Assembly (NCBI RefSeq): GCF_023516595.1
Contig: NZ_JAMGBG010000092.1
Coordinates: forward strand, 27,527-91,526
Reading direction: 5' to 3'
DNA length: 64,000 nt
Origin: Streptomyces neyagawaensis
GTDB lineage: Bacteria; Actinomycetota; Actinomycetes; Streptomycetales; Streptomycetaceae
The first letter of the stretch is position 1. Each line of letters opens with the position of its first letter. Both the position numbers and the translations under genes were made by a program. The notes below the pieces were generated by a model. That model saw nothing but the letters and a program-made list of their open reading frames with translations. It made no database searches and was not told where the DNA came from. Of the stretch, positions 41,940 to 51,153 are shown piece after piece.

Positions 41940-43580
41940 CTAGGCCTTGACCAGCTCCTTCTCCGTCGTCGGCGGCTTCGGTACGAACCGCAGCCTCGGC
42001 TGTCGGCCCTGCCAGCCCACCGACAGCCGCATCCCGCCGGACCTGATGAGCACCAGGCCCACCGTGACGGCGGCGACCGTGGAGACGACACCGCCGGCGA
42101 CGAAGCCGATCCGGGGACCGTACGCGTCGGTGACCCAGCCGGCGATCGGCGCGCCCAGCGGTGTGCCGCCGAGGAAGACCATCATGTAGAGGGCCATGAC
42201 TCGGCCGCGCATGACGGGATCGGTGGCCATCTGGATGGCCGTGTTGGTGGTGACGTTCACCGTGAGGCCGAACATCCCCAGCGGGACCATGAACAGCGCG
42301 AAGATCCAGTACGTCGGTGCCAGCGCCGCCACGATCTCCAGCAGCCCGAAGGCGAGGGCACCCGCGATCAGCACCCGCAACCGGGCCGTGCCGCGCCGGG
42401 CCGCGAGGAGGGCGCCCGCGACGGAGCCGACCGCCATGAGGGTGTTGAAGAGGCTGTACGAGCCGGCGCCGGTGTGGAACACGTCGTCCGCGTACGCCGA
42501 CAGCCAGACCGGGAAGTTGAAGCCGAAGGTCCCGATGAAGCCGACCAGCACGATCGGCCACAGCAGTTCCGGGCGCCCGGCGACATGGCGCAGGCCCTCA
42601 CGGAGCTGGCCCTTCTTGCGGGGCGCGCGGCGGGTGGGGTGCAGCTCACGGGTCCGCATCAGCAGCAGCCCGGTGATGGGGGCGATGAAGGAGAGGCCGT
42701 TGTAGAGGAACGCCCAGCCGGTGCCGACGGTGGTGATCAGGACGCCCGCGACGGCGGGGCCGACCAGCCGGGCCGACTGGAAGTTCGCGGAGTTGAGGCT
42801 GACCGCGTTCTGCAGCTGGTCGGGGCCGACCATCTCGGACACGAACGACTGCCGGGCCGGGTTGTCGACGACGGTCGCCATGCCGACGGCGAAGGCGGCC
42901 ACGTACACATGCCACACCTCGACCTGGTGGGAGAGGGTCAGCACGGCGAGCGCGAGCCCCGTCACGGCCATCGCCGTCTGGGTCAGGAACAGCAGCCGCC
43001 GCTTCGGGAACCGGTCGACCAGGACGCCGCCGTACAGCCCGAACAGCAGCATCGGCAGGAACTGCAGGGCCATCGTCACCCCGACCGCGGTCGACGACCC
43101 GGTCAGGCTCAGCACCAGCCAGTCCTGTGCGATCCGCTGCATCCAGGTGCCGATGTTCGACACCACCTGGCCGACGAAGAACAGCCGGTAGTTCCGCACC
43201 CGCAAGGACCGGAACATGGACACGCGCTCACGGGGGGCGGGGGGTTCGGGGGTGACGGCCGCCGGTTCGGGGGTGATGGCCGCCCGCTCAGGGGCCGCGG
43301 CAGCCGGTCCGGGGGTGACGGCCGGGGAATCGGGGGCGCTCACGTCGGACGAGGGCGTCGGGGCCGTGGCACGGGGTTCGGTCGGGGTCGGGGCCGGGGG
43401 CCCGGGGGGTGGGGGCGTCGGCGAGCCGGGGAGCACGAGGGGGGCCGGGGCGGCGGCGGTCGCGTCGGGGGTCCGGGGGCCGGTGGTATCCGGCGGGGCC
43501 TCGGGGACGCCGTGGGCCGGCGGGGACTCGTGGGCGGTCGTCGGTGCGGGGGCGGAAGCTGCTCCGGATCCCGTACTCAA
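41940..43580 (-). CDS. MFS drug-efflux transporter with long Pro/Ala N-terminal tail
   Basis: A 546-residue exporter. I chose TTG 43580 because AAGGAGG lies 9 nt upstream. The first 115 residues are Pro/Ala/Thr-rich with PEPAAVTPE-like repeats; the MFS core follows (FRSLRVRNYRLFFVGQVVSN; motif A GGVLVDRFPKRRLLF; DNPARQSFVSEMVGPDQLQNA), matching the MFS_3 tetracycline/macrolide-type group. The C-terminal tail KPPTTEKELVKA is soluble. The MarR gene lies 223 nt upstream on the same strand and probably regulates it. Confidence 0.92.
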   Translation of the reverse strand: MSTGSGAASAPAPTTAHESPPAHGVPEAPPDTTGPRTPDATAAAPAPLVLPGSPTPPPPGPPAPTPTEPRATAPTPSSDVSAPDSPAVTPGPAAAAPERAAITPEPAAVTPEPPAPRERVSMFRSLRVRNYRLFFVGQVVSNIGTWMQRIAQDWLVLSLTGSSTAVGVTMALQFLPMLLFGLYGGVLVDRFPKRRLLFLTQTAMAVTGLALAVLTLSHQVEVWHVYVAAFAVGMATVVDNPARQSFVSEMVGPDQLQNAVSLNSANFQSARLVGPAVAGVLITTVGTGWAFLYNGLSFIAPITGLLLMRTRELHPTRRAPRKKGQLREGLRHVAGRPELLWPIVLVGFIGTFGFNFPVWLSAYADDVFHTGAGSYSLFNTLMAVGSVAGALLAARRGTARLRVLIAGALAFGLLEIVAALAPTYWIFALFMVPLGMFGLTVNVTTNTAIQMATDPVMRGRVMALYMMVFLGGTPLGAPIAGWVTDAYGPRIGFVAGGVVSTVAAVTVGLVLIRSGGMRLSVGWQGRQPRLRFVPKPPTTEKELVKA

Positions 43581-43803
43581 AGGGGTTCGCCTCCTTGCGC
43601 TGAACACGTGTACGTCCTGCGGTTGCGTGAGCCTCACTGCTCCTGTTCTGTCTGCTGGTTTCCGGGCCCGCCCATGCCGGGTCCACCACGGCGCACGAAC
43701 TGTCCGGCGGGGCGCACCGGCGGCTTCCCCGGCGTGCGGTGGTCCCTCCGGAGTGCGGTGGGACCACCGGCGTACGGCGGTGGCCCGCTCAGACATGCGC
43801 GAG

Positions 43804-44241
43804 TCAGAGATGCGCGAGCTTCTCCAGCACCGGCGCGGCCGCCCGGAGCGCCTCCCACTCGTCCTCGTCGAGCCCCTCCACGAGGGACGCGAGGAACGCG
43901 TTGCGCTTGCGGCGGCTCTCCTCGAGCATCGCCTCGGCTCGCTCGGTCTGGGTGACCACCTTCTGCCGCCGGTCCTCGGGGTGCGGCTCCAGCTTCACCA
44001 GGCCCTTGCTCTCCAGCAGGGCGACGATGCGGGTCATCGACGGCGGCTGCACATGCTCCTTGCGGGCCAGCTCACCGGGGGTGGCGGTGCCGCAGCGGGC
44101 GAGCGTGCCGAGCACGGACATCTCCGTCGGGCTCAGCGACTCGTCGACCCGCTGGTGCTTCAACCGGCGGGACAGGCGCATCACGGCGGACCGCAGCGCG
44201 TTCACGGCGGCTTCGTCGTCGCCATGGGTCAGGTCAGGCAT
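43804..44241 (-). CDS. MarR-family regulator
   Basis: A 145-residue winged-helix repressor: ESLSPTEMSVLGTLARCGTA, TPGELARKEHVQPPSMTRIV (recognition helix), LLESKGLVKLEPHPEDRRQK (wing, with the DxR signature DRR). Helical ends form the dimer interface. It precedes an MFS drug exporter on the same strand; MarR proteins commonly sense the drug that the exporter removes. The inverted repeat just upstream of its start is the likely autoregulatory site. Confidence 0.95.
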   Translation of the reverse strand: MPDLTHGDDEAAVNALRSAVMRLSRRLKHQRVDESLSPTEMSVLGTLARCGTATPGELARKEHVQPPSMTRIVALLESKGLVKLEPHPEDRRQKVVTQTERAEAMLEESRRKRNAFLASLVEGLDEDEWEALRAAAPVLEKLAHL

Positions 44242-44244
44242 GTT

Positions 44245-44274
44245 CTTTAGCTTAACTCATTACCCTCGCTAAAG
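44245..44274. promoter_or_regulatory. Inverted repeat CTTTAGC-N16-GCTAAAG
   Basis: A perfect 7-bp inverted repeat in an AT-rich stretch immediately upstream of the MarR start at 44241. Likely MarR operator overlapping the promoter. Confidence 0.65.
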
Positions 44275-44388
44275 ACCACCGGACCTCCCCAACCCCGGCC
44301 GTGAGTCCCGCCACTCATCTCACTCATACGAGTGACTCATACGGAGAACGCCACACGGCGGCCCGGAACGCGCCTGACCCTCGTACTC

Positions 44389-44571
44389 ATGGGGACCACT
44401 GTGCTCAGCCTGCGGATAGACCGGGAACTGCTCGACCGGCTCCGGGACCACGCGACGAAAAGGGGGATGAGCGTCCAGGACTACGTCATCGGGACGCTCA
44501 TGCGGGACGACTTCGACCAGCGGTTCCAGACCGCCGTCGAGGAGACCGAGAAGTTCTACGGGGTCACGTGA
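44389..44571 (+). CDS. Ribbon-helix-helix-like small protein
   Basis: A 60-residue protein starting at ATG 44389: MGTTVLSLRIDRELLDRLRD has the beta-strand and helix A of a ribbon-helix-helix domain, and KRGMSVQDYVIGTLMRDDF gives helix B. The tail FQTAVEETEKFYGVT is acidic. It resembles CopG/Arc-type antitoxin or regulator proteins, but no toxin gene adjoins. The frame is open further upstream (44332), though that extension lacks similarity to the fold. It overlaps the convergent NCS2 gene by 8 nt. Confidence 0.75.
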   Translation: MGTTVLSLRIDRELLDRLRDHATKRGMSVQDYVIGTLMRDDFDQRFQTAVEETEKFYGVT

Positions 44572-45970
44572 GGCCCAGCGCCGGCATCAGGTAGTAGAAG
44601 CCGAAGACCGCCGCCACCACGTACATCGGGATCGGGACGTCCCGTCCGCGGCCGACGGCGAGGCGCAGGACGACGAAGGTGATGAAGCCCATGCCGATGC
44701 CGTTGGTGATCGAGTAGGTGAACGGCATCATCACCATCGTCACGAAGGCCGGGATCGCGATCGTGTAGTCGGCCCAGTCGATCTCCCGGACCGAGTTCGC
44801 GAGGATCAGGAAGCCGACCGCGAGCAGCGCGGGGGTCGCCGCCTGGGACGGCACCATCGTGGCGACCGGCGTCAGGAACAGCGCGAGCCCGAAGAGGGCA
44901 CCGGTGACGACGTTCGCGAACCCGGTGCGCGCACCCTCACCGACACCGGCCGTGGACTCCACGAAGCAGGTCGTGGCCGAGGAGGAGCTGGCGCCACCGG
45001 CGGCGACCGCGATGCCGTCGACGAACAGGACCTTGTTGATGCCGGGCATCTGACCGTCCGCGTCGGTCAGCTTGGCCTCGTCGCCGACGCCCATGATCGT
45101 GCCCATCGCGTCGAAGAAGCACGACAGCAGCACGGTGAAGACGAAGAGGATGCCGGTCAGCATCCCGACCTTGCCGAAGCCGCCGAAGAGGCTGACCTCG
45201 CCGAGCAGCCCGAAGTCGGGGCCGGCGACCGGGTTGCCCGGCCACTTCGGGGTGGTCAGGCCCCAGGAGCCGGCGGGCAGCTTGGCGATCGCCTCGATGA
45301 TCACGGCGAGCAGGGTCATGGCGACGATCGAGATGAGGATCGCGCCCGGCACCTTGCGCACGATCAGCGCCAGCGTCAACAGCGCGCCGAGCACGAAGAC
45401 GAGGACGGGCCACCCGGTGAGGTGACCGGTCGCGCCGAGCTGGAGCGGCACGGTGGTCTTGGCGACGTCCGGGATACGGGTGACGAAGCCGGAGTCCACG
45501 AGCCCGATCAGCATGATGAACAGGCCGATACCGATGGAGATGCCCTTGCGCAGGCCCAGCGGCACGGCGTTCATGACCCGCTCCCGCAGCCCGGTCGCCA
45601 CCAGCAGCATCACCACGAAACCGGCGAGGACGACCATGCCCATCGCGTCCGGCCACGACATGCGCGGCGCGAGCTGGAGCGCGACGACCGTGTTCACGCC
45701 GAGGCCCGCCGCCAGCGCGATCGGCACATTGCCGATGACACCCATCAGGAGCGTGGTGAACGCGGCGGTGATCACGGTCGCGGTGACCAGCTGGCCGTAG
45801 TCCAGCTGATGCCCGTACATGTCCTTCGCGCTGCTCAGGATGATCGGGTTCAGCACGATGATGTACGCCATCGCAAAGAACGTGGCGAAACCGCCACGGA
45901 CCTCCCGCGACAGCGTGCTGCCGCGCTCCGAGATCCTGAAGTAACGGTCGAGAGTGCCCTGCGGGGACAT
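44564..45970 (-). CDS. NCS2-family (AzgA-like) purine permease
   Basis: A 468-residue permease with 12-14 hydrophobic helices. Diagnostic sequence: DRYFRISERGSTLSREVRGG, FFAMAYIIVLNPIIL, AAGLGVNTVVAL, and FDAMGTIMGVGDEAKL with ATTCFVESTAGVGEGARTG, as in AzgA/PbuG adenine/hypoxanthine/guanine transporters. The start is taken at ATG 45970 (GAGG 6 nt upstream); ATG 45982 is an in-frame alternative. Confidence 0.95.
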   Translation of the reverse strand: MSPQGTLDRYFRISERGSTLSREVRGGFATFFAMAYIIVLNPIILSSAKDMYGHQLDYGQLVTATVITAAFTTLLMGVIGNVPIALAAGLGVNTVVALQLAPRMSWPDAMGMVVLAGFVVMLLVATGLRERVMNAVPLGLRKGISIGIGLFIMLIGLVDSGFVTRIPDVAKTTVPLQLGATGHLTGWPVLVFVLGALLTLALIVRKVPGAILISIVAMTLLAVIIEAIAKLPAGSWGLTTPKWPGNPVAGPDFGLLGEVSLFGGFGKVGMLTGILFVFTVLLSCFFDAMGTIMGVGDEAKLTDADGQMPGINKVLFVDGIAVAAGGASSSSATTCFVESTAGVGEGARTGFANVVTGALFGLALFLTPVATMVPSQAATPALLAVGFLILANSVREIDWADYTIAIPAFVTMVMMPFTYSITNGIGMGFITFVVLRLAVGRGRDVPIPMYVVAAVFGFYYLMPALGLT

Positions 45971-46146
45971 ACGGAACCTCATCCCCAACAGGTTCCCCCG
46001 TATGTTGGAGTTTTCTACGAACAGAAGTGGCCAATCAGAAACCGTTTCAGTATGAACATATGATGCCGCAAACTCCATCTCCGCGCGTAGACCCATGTGG
46101 CGTCGCGGTTCCCCGAGGCCCGGAAGGGCCATCCCGGATGTGCTCG

Positions 46147-46152
46147 TAAGCT
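46147..46152 (+). promoter_or_regulatory. -10 box TAAGCT for leaderless DUF2530 gene
   Basis: TAAGCT ends 6 nt before ATG 46159; this supports the ATG over the GTG at 46153. Confidence 0.5.
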
Positions 46153-46158
46153 GTGCCC

Positions 46159-46509
46159 ATGGCGAAGTGGACCCCCAAGCACGAGGCGCCGGAGCCCCTG
46201 GAGGGCCCCGTGGTGCCGACCATCATCGGCGGCACGATCCTGTGGTTCGTCCTCTTCGTCGTCCAGCTCCCGTTCTACGGGTGGTACGAGGACCACGGCC
46301 ACACCTGGTGGGTGTGGACCTGCCTCGCGGGCGCCGGCCTCGGCCTGATCGGCATCTGGTACGTCATGAAGCGGGACAGGGCGATCAAGAGGGACGCGGC
46401 CCGCAAGGCCGACACGGACGCGGAGGCGGACGCGCGGACCGCCGCGGGTGCGCCCGTGGACGGGGCGACGGTCGAGCCCGCGAAGCCGGTGGAGTCGGAG
46501 ACCCCCTGA
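46159..46509 (+). CDS. DUF2530 membrane protein
   Basis: A 116-residue actinobacterial protein: KHEAPEPLEGPVVPTIIGG, two hydrophobic helices (TILWFVLFVVQLPFYGWY and WWVWTCLAGAGLGLIGIWYV), then a basic segment MKRDRAIKRDAARKA and an acidic/Ala tail. This matches DUF2530, a two-span membrane family of unknown function. Leaderless by its promoter spacing. Confidence 0.88.
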   Translation: MAKWTPKHEAPEPLEGPVVPTIIGGTILWFVLFVVQLPFYGWYEDHGHTWWVWTCLAGAGLGLIGIWYVMKRDRAIKRDAARKADTDAEADARTAAGAPVDGATVEPAKPVESETP

Positions 46510-46624
46510 GGTTTCACGGGCCCGTACGACCTCGGAACCAGGCCCGGCCGCGGCCCTCCTCCCCTGGTCGGACTTCGGCGCACTCGGCGGGTGAACTCCC
46601 CAGTCCGCACGTACCGTCGAAGGC

Positions 46625-49024
46625 ATGACGCACATCGACGCGGGCACCGACCTCGATCCTGTGCACCCCACCACCGCCCCGGTCACGGGGCGGGCGCGCG
46701 GCCTGACCGCCGCCGAGGTGGCCGAGCGAGTGGCCCGCGGCGAGGTGAACGACGTCCCCGTACGGAGCAGCCGCTCCCTGGCGGACATCGTCCGCGCGAA
46801 CGTCTTCACCCGGTTCAACGCGATCATCGGCGTCCTCTGGCTGATCATGCTGTTCGTCGCGCCGATCCAGGACAGCCTGTTCGGCTTCGTGATCCTCGCC
46901 AACACCGGTATCGGCATCGTCCAGGAGTGGCGGGCGAAGAAGACACTGGACTCGCTCGCGGTGATCGGCGAGGCGAAGCCGACGGTGCGCAGGGACGGGG
47001 TCGCGGCGGTGGTCGGCACCTCCGAGATCGTCCTCGGGGACCTGATCGAGATCGGTCCCGGCGACAAGATCGTCGTGGACGGCGACTGCGTCGAGACGGA
47101 CGGCCTGGAGATCGACGAGTCACTGCTCACCGGGGAGGCCGACCCGGTCGTCAAACACCCCGGCGACCCGGTGATGTCCGGCAGCTTCGTGGTCGCGGGC
47201 GGCGGGGCGTTCACCGCGACGAAGGTGGGCCGGGCGGCGTACGCGGCGCAGCTGGCGGAGGAGGCGAGCCGCTTCACCCTCGTCCACTCGGAGCTGCGCT
47301 CCGGTATCTCCACGATCCTCAAGTACGTGACGTGGATGATGGTCCCGACCGCGATCGGACTGATCATCAGCCAGCTGATCGTGAAGGAGAACGCCTTCAA
47401 GGACTCCGTCGCCCGCACGGTCGGCGGCATCGTCCCGATGGTCCCCGAGGGGCTGGTCCTCCTGACCTCCGTCGCCTTCGCGATCGGGGTGATCCGCCTC
47501 GGCCGCAAACAGTGCCTGGTCCAGGAGCTGCCGGCCATCGAGGGTCTCGCCCGCGTCGACACCGTGTGCCTCGACAAGACGGGCACGCTGACCGAGGGCG
47601 GCATGGACGTCACCGGGCTGCGCCCGCTGAACGGCAGCGACGAGGCGTACGTCCGCAAGGTGCTCGGCGCGCTCGGCGAGTCCGACCCCCGCCCGAACGC
47701 GTCCCTGAAGGCCATCATCGAGGCCTACCCCGACAGCGAGGACTGGCGCTGTACCGAGGCGCTGCCTTTTTCCTCCGCCCGCAAGTACAGCGGGGCGCGC
47801 CTCAGCGAGGGCGACGGCCAGTCCAGCACCTGGCTGCTCGGCGCGCCCGACATCCTCCTCCCCGACGACGACCCGGCCCTGACCGAGACCGAGCGGCTGA
47901 ACGAGGAAGGGCTGCGGGTCCTGCTGCTGGTGCGGGTGACCCGCGAACTCGACGACCCGGAGGTGGCGCGGGACGCGCACCCCACGGCCCTCGTCGTCCT
48001 CGAACAGCGTCTGCGCCCCGACGCCGCCGACACCCTGCGCTACTTCGACGAGCAGAACGTCCGGGCGAAGGTCATCTCCGGCGACAACGCGGTGTCGGTC
48101 GGCGCGGTGGCCGGGAAGCTGGGCCTGACGGGAGAGGTCGTCGACGCGCGCCGCCTGCCCTCCGAACCGGAGGAGATGGGGAAGGCGCTGGACGCGGGCA
48201 CCGTCTTCGGCCGGGTCACCCCGCAGCAGAAGCGGGACATGGTGGGCGCCCTCCAGTCCCGCGGCCATACGGTCGCGATGACCGGTGACGGGGTGAACGA
48301 CGTGCTGGCCCTGAAAGACGCCGACATCGGGGTGTCGATGGGGTCGGGCTCGGAGGCGACGCGGGCGGTGGCCCAGATCGTGCTGCTGAACAACAGCTTC
48401 GCCACGCTGCCGTCGGTGGTGGCGGAGGGCCGCCGGGTGATCGGCAACATCACGCGGGTCGCGACCCTGTTCCTGGTGAAGACGGTGTACTCGGTGCTCC
48501 TGGCCGTCCTGGTGGTGTGCTGGCAGGTGGAGTACCCCTTCCTGCCCCGCCACCTCACCCTGCTCTCCACGCTGACGATCGGCGTCCCGGCGTTCTTCCT
48601 GGCGCTGGCCCCCAACAAGGAGCGCGCGCAACCCCACTTCGTCCGCCGTGTCATGCGCTACGCCGTCCCCGGCGGTGTGCTGGCGGCGGTGGCCACGTTC
48701 GCCACCTATCTGATCGCCCGTCACTACTACACGGGCGAGGGCGCGTTGGAGGCGGAGACCAGCGCGGCGACGCTGACCCTCTTCCTGATCTCCATGTGGG
48801 TGCTGGCGATCATCGCCCGCCCGTACACCTGGTGGCGGCTCGGCCTGGTGGCGGCGATGGGCGGCGCCTTCCTCCTGGTCCTGGTCGTCCCCGGGCTCCA
48901 GGACTTCTTCGCGCTGCGCCTGGTGGGGACGACGATGCCGTGGACGGCGGTCGCGATCGCGGCGGGCTCGGCGGCGGCCCTGGAGTTCCTGTGGCGCTGG
49001 GTGGACCACCGCTTCCCCGCGTAG
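46625..49024 (+). CDS. P-type cation ATPase (CtpE-like)
   Basis: A 799-residue P-type ATPase. Actuator motif LLTGEADPV, membrane PEGL motif (MVPEGLVLLTS), phosphorylation loop CLDKTGTLTEG (Asp about 320), and hinge AMTGDGVNDVLALKDADIG. About 8-10 transmembrane helices. There is no N-terminal heavy-metal-binding CxxC domain, and PEGL plus overall length resemble mycobacterial CtpE, a Ca2+-related transporter; the ion specificity here is inference. Confidence 0.93.
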   Translation: MTHIDAGTDLDPVHPTTAPVTGRARGLTAAEVAERVARGEVNDVPVRSSRSLADIVRANVFTRFNAIIGVLWLIMLFVAPIQDSLFGFVILANTGIGIVQEWRAKKTLDSLAVIGEAKPTVRRDGVAAVVGTSEIVLGDLIEIGPGDKIVVDGDCVETDGLEIDESLLTGEADPVVKHPGDPVMSGSFVVAGGGAFTATKVGRAAYAAQLAEEASRFTLVHSELRSGISTILKYVTWMMVPTAIGLIISQLIVKENAFKDSVARTVGGIVPMVPEGLVLLTSVAFAIGVIRLGRKQCLVQELPAIEGLARVDTVCLDKTGTLTEGGMDVTGLRPLNGSDEAYVRKVLGALGESDPRPNASLKAIIEAYPDSEDWRCTEALPFSSARKYSGARLSEGDGQSSTWLLGAPDILLPDDDPALTETERLNEEGLRVLLLVRVTRELDDPEVARDAHPTALVVLEQRLRPDAADTLRYFDEQNVRAKVISGDNAVSVGAVAGKLGLTGEVVDARRLPSEPEEMGKALDAGTVFGRVTPQQKRDMVGALQSRGHTVAMTGDGVNDVLALKDADIGVSMGSGSEATRAVAQIVLLNNSFATLPSVVAEGRRVIGNITRVATLFLVKTVYSVLLAVLVVCWQVEYPFLPRHLTLLSTLTIGVPAFFLALAPNKERAQPHFVRRVMRYAVPGGVLAAVATFATYLIARHYYTGEGALEAETSAATLTLFLISMWVLAIIARPYTWWRLGLVAAMGGAFLLVLVVPGLQDFFALRLVGTTMPWTAVAIAAGSAAALEFLWRWVDHRFPA

Positions 49025-49035
49025 CGCGGCCGCCG

Positions 49036-49404
49036 TCAGGCGCGGTCGTGGAGTGTGACGTGGTAGCCGTCAGGGTCGGCGAAGGTGAAGGTCCGGCCGA
49101 AGGGGCCGCCGATCGGCGCGGAGACGATGGTGTGTCCGTCGGCGGCGAGCGCGTCGTGGATGTCCTGGACGTCGGTGGCGTGGAGCCAGATCGCGACGCC
49201 GAGGCCGGGCTGGGCGACGGACGCGAGGTCGGTGCCGGGAAGGAGGTCGCGGAGTGCGAACGCGATGGGCTTCGTCTCGAAGACGACGGCGTGCGGCGGC
49301 CCGGCCGGCGAGCGGACGACGCCCAGGTACCGCTCGTAGAACGCCTGCGAAGCGTCGAGGTCGCGTACTTGGAGCGAGAGGAAGTCGGGACCGATGGCGG
49401 GCAT
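49036..49404 (-). CDS. VOC-family protein
   Basis: A 122-residue single-module glyoxalase/bleomycin-resistance-fold protein. Pattern: FLSLQVRDLDASQAFYERYLG (first beta-alpha unit), VFETKPIAFALRD, and the closing FTFADPDGYHVTLHDRA with the C-terminal metal-ligand region. Divergent from the MarR gene with two shared palindromic operators, so it is the likely target of that regulator; a role in detoxifying a reactive ligand is inference. Confidence 0.9.
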   Translation of the reverse strand: MPAIGPDFLSLQVRDLDASQAFYERYLGVVRSPAGPPHAVVFETKPIAFALRDLLPGTDLASVAQPGLGVAIWLHATDVQDIHDALAADGHTIVSAPIGGPFGRTFTFADPDGYHVTLHDRA

Positions 49405-49422
49405 GGGGACGCTCCTTGACTA

Positions 49423-49444
49423 GCGTGTCAGTTTACTGACACGC
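49423..49444. promoter_or_regulatory. MarR operator 1: GCGTGTCAGT-TT-ACTGACACGC
   Basis: A perfect 10-bp inverted repeat with a 2-bp centre, between the VOC start (49404) and the MarR start (49466). Confidence 0.8.
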
Positions 49445-49449
49445 AACCT

Positions 49450-49467
49450 ATGTCAGAATACTGACAT
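49450..49467. promoter_or_regulatory. MarR operator 2: ATGTCAG-AATA-CTGACAT
   Basis: A second palindrome with the same TGTCAG/CTGACA half-sites, centred 25 bp from the first and overlapping the MarR start codon. CAGAAT inside it ends 6 nt before the ATG and may be the -10 box. Confidence 0.75.
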
Positions 49468-49924
49468 GGGTCAAGAAGGTGTCGGCGTCGACCTGGAGAC
49501 GTCACTGGGCTACCTGCTCAAAGAAGCGTCGAGCGCCCTGCGCGCGGCCATGGAGGAAGTGCTGCGGCCGCTCGGGATGAACGTGACGCACTACGCGTGC
49601 CTCGAACTGCTGGCGCAGCGACCCGGCTTGTCGAACTCCGAGCTGGCGCGGGGCGCGTTCGTGACGCGGCAGACGATGAACGTGCTGCTCAAGTCCCTCG
49701 AACGGGACGGCTACGTGACCCGGGCCGCGGAGGCCCCCGTCGGGAAGGCGCTCCCCACACGGCTCACGCCCAGCGGCCGGCAGAGCCTGGAGAGGGCGAG
49801 CGCGGCGGTCCGTTCCGTGGAGCTCAGAATGCTCAGCGGGCTGACCGCCCCCGAACAGGCGGCCGCGTCCCGCATCCTGCGCAGCATGATCCATTCCCTG
49901 CGCGAGGACACCGAGGGCGCGTAG
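49466..49924 (+). CDS. MarR-family regulator
   Basis: A 152-residue winged-helix protein: SLGYLLKEASSALRAAMEEV, MNVTHYACLELLAQRPGLSN, SELARGAFVTRQTMNVLLKS (recognition helix) and LERDGYVTRAAEAPVGKALP (wing). The usual DxR wing motif is not conserved. It is divergent from a VOC gene, and two related palindromes lie in the 61-bp gap, the second over its own start, so it should autoregulate tightly. Confidence 0.93.
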   Translation: MGQEGVGVDLETSLGYLLKEASSALRAAMEEVLRPLGMNVTHYACLELLAQRPGLSNSELARGAFVTRQTMNVLLKSLERDGYVTRAAEAPVGKALPTRLTPSGRQSLERASAAVRSVELRMLSGLTAPEQAAASRILRSMIHSLREDTEGA

Positions 49925-50000
49925 CGACTCCGCTACGCACGTCCGGTCGGTGCAGGAGCCGGCGCGCGCGGGACCCCCGGAAACGACGAGGCCCCCGGAG

Positions 50001-50043
50001 CGGGCCCCCTGCGGCCGGCGGGTCCGCCGGCCGCAGGGGCCCG
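50001..50043. terminator. Strong hairpin between convergent genes
   Basis: TGCGGCCGGC pairs with GCCGGCCGCA around a GGGTCC loop, extended by CCCC/GGGG. It lies between the MarR gene and the convergent secreted-protein gene and can serve both. Confidence 0.8.
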
Positions 50044-50092
50044 TGTCCAGGGGCCTGTCACCGCTGACCGTGCAGCGGCGGGTTCCTGCTGC

Positions 50093-50869
50093 TTACTTCA
50101 CGTCGAGCGTGTCGCCCACGGCCGTCGCCGCCGCCGTACCCGCGCTGCCCGCGAAGACGTAGCGGTACGTGCCGTCGACGGACGCCTTGACGGTGGTGGA
50201 CAGGTCGCCCGTGGCGGACGTCTTGACCGTCTTGACGTTCTTGTAGGCGGACGCGCCCGCCGCCTTGAACTGCAGCGTCACCGACTGGTTGCCGTACGCG
50301 GCGTTCGTGCCGGCGTCCCAGTTGGCGCGGGTCAGCTTGCTGGTGACGGTGACCGTCTCGCCCTTGGCGACCGGCTCCGGGGCGACGTCCGCGCCCGCGA
50401 GCTGCGTGGCACGCTGCACCTTGAAGGACTTGGCGTTGTCCTTCTGGATGAAGTTGGTGTCCTTGGCCTGGGCGATCACCCAGGTCTTCCAGGTGCCGGC
50501 GACCTTGTTGACCGCGTTGCCGCCGGCCTTGAAGGTGTAGTTCGCCGAGCAGGTCGACTTCGTGGAGCTGACCTTCTTGCACTTGATCCAGGTGCTGCCG
50601 GAGGCGGCCGCGCTGTCCGCGGTCTCCAGGCTCTTGCCGTGGTACAGCTGCGCGGCGGCACGCCACGCACCGGAGTTGTCGGTGACGGAGAAGGACAGCT
50701 TGACCGTCTTCTTGCCCGTGGCGCCGACGACGACGGGCTTGCCGCCGTTGATGACGAAGTTGGAGACCTTGACGTTGCCGACCTTCTCGTCGGCCTGTGC
50801 GGCCGGGGCGACGAAGGCGGTCAGGGCCAGGGCGCCGGTGATGACACCCAGAGTGGCACGCTTGTGCAA
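50093..50869 (-). CDS. Secreted protein with Ig-like repeats
   Basis: A 258-residue exported protein, start TTG 50869 with GGGGA upstream. Signal peptide (HKRATLGVITGALALTAFVA, cleavage near AQA). The mature part is Lys/Thr/Val-rich, all-beta, with two Ig-like halves (about 30-140 and 150-258): KKTVKLSFSVTDNSGAW, then ETVTVTSKLTRANWD. One Cys pair (WIKCKK and STCSANY). Similar small secreted proteins are common in Streptomyces; function unknown. Confidence 0.8.
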   Translation of the reverse strand: MHKRATLGVITGALALTAFVAPAAQADEKVGNVKVSNFVINGGKPVVVGATGKKTVKLSFSVTDNSGAWRAAAQLYHGKSLETADSAAASGSTWIKCKKVSSTKSTCSANYTFKAGGNAVNKVAGTWKTWVIAQAKDTNFIQKDNAKSFKVQRATQLAGADVAPEPVAKGETVTVTSKLTRANWDAGTNAAYGNQSVTLQFKAAGASAYKNVKTVKTSATGDLSTTVKASVDGTYRYVFAGSAGTAAATAVGDTLDVK

Positions 50870-51153
50870 TGTATTCCCCACGTGGAAGGGACCTCGCGGC
50901 AGGTCGAAGTCGCGCGAGATCCGTTTGTCGGTCTGAGAGCCCGAGGGCTTCGGGAGACGCCGGAGGGTCAGGGGACCCCCGGGGCTCACGGGAAGCCGGT
51001 CGGCTCGGGTGATCAGATCCATGAGTGTGGCGAATGGTTGTACGAGATGCGAATGAGTTTCGGAGATGTTACGCACATCACATCCGCATCCCCGGCCACA
51101 GGGGCACGAAGGCGTGACAACCGGGACGGGCCCGTCCCACTGACCCGGCCCGG

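Noticed and set aside
44312..44340. Three ACTCAT direct repeats and palindrome CACTCATACGAGTG before the ribbon-helix-helix gene
   Set aside because: Position is suggestive of autoregulation, but the repeat spacing is irregular and the true start and promoter are unclear.
44389..44571. Ribbon-helix-helix gene as antitoxin of a toxin-antitoxin pair
   Set aside because: No small toxin frame on either side; the next gene is a convergent purine permease.
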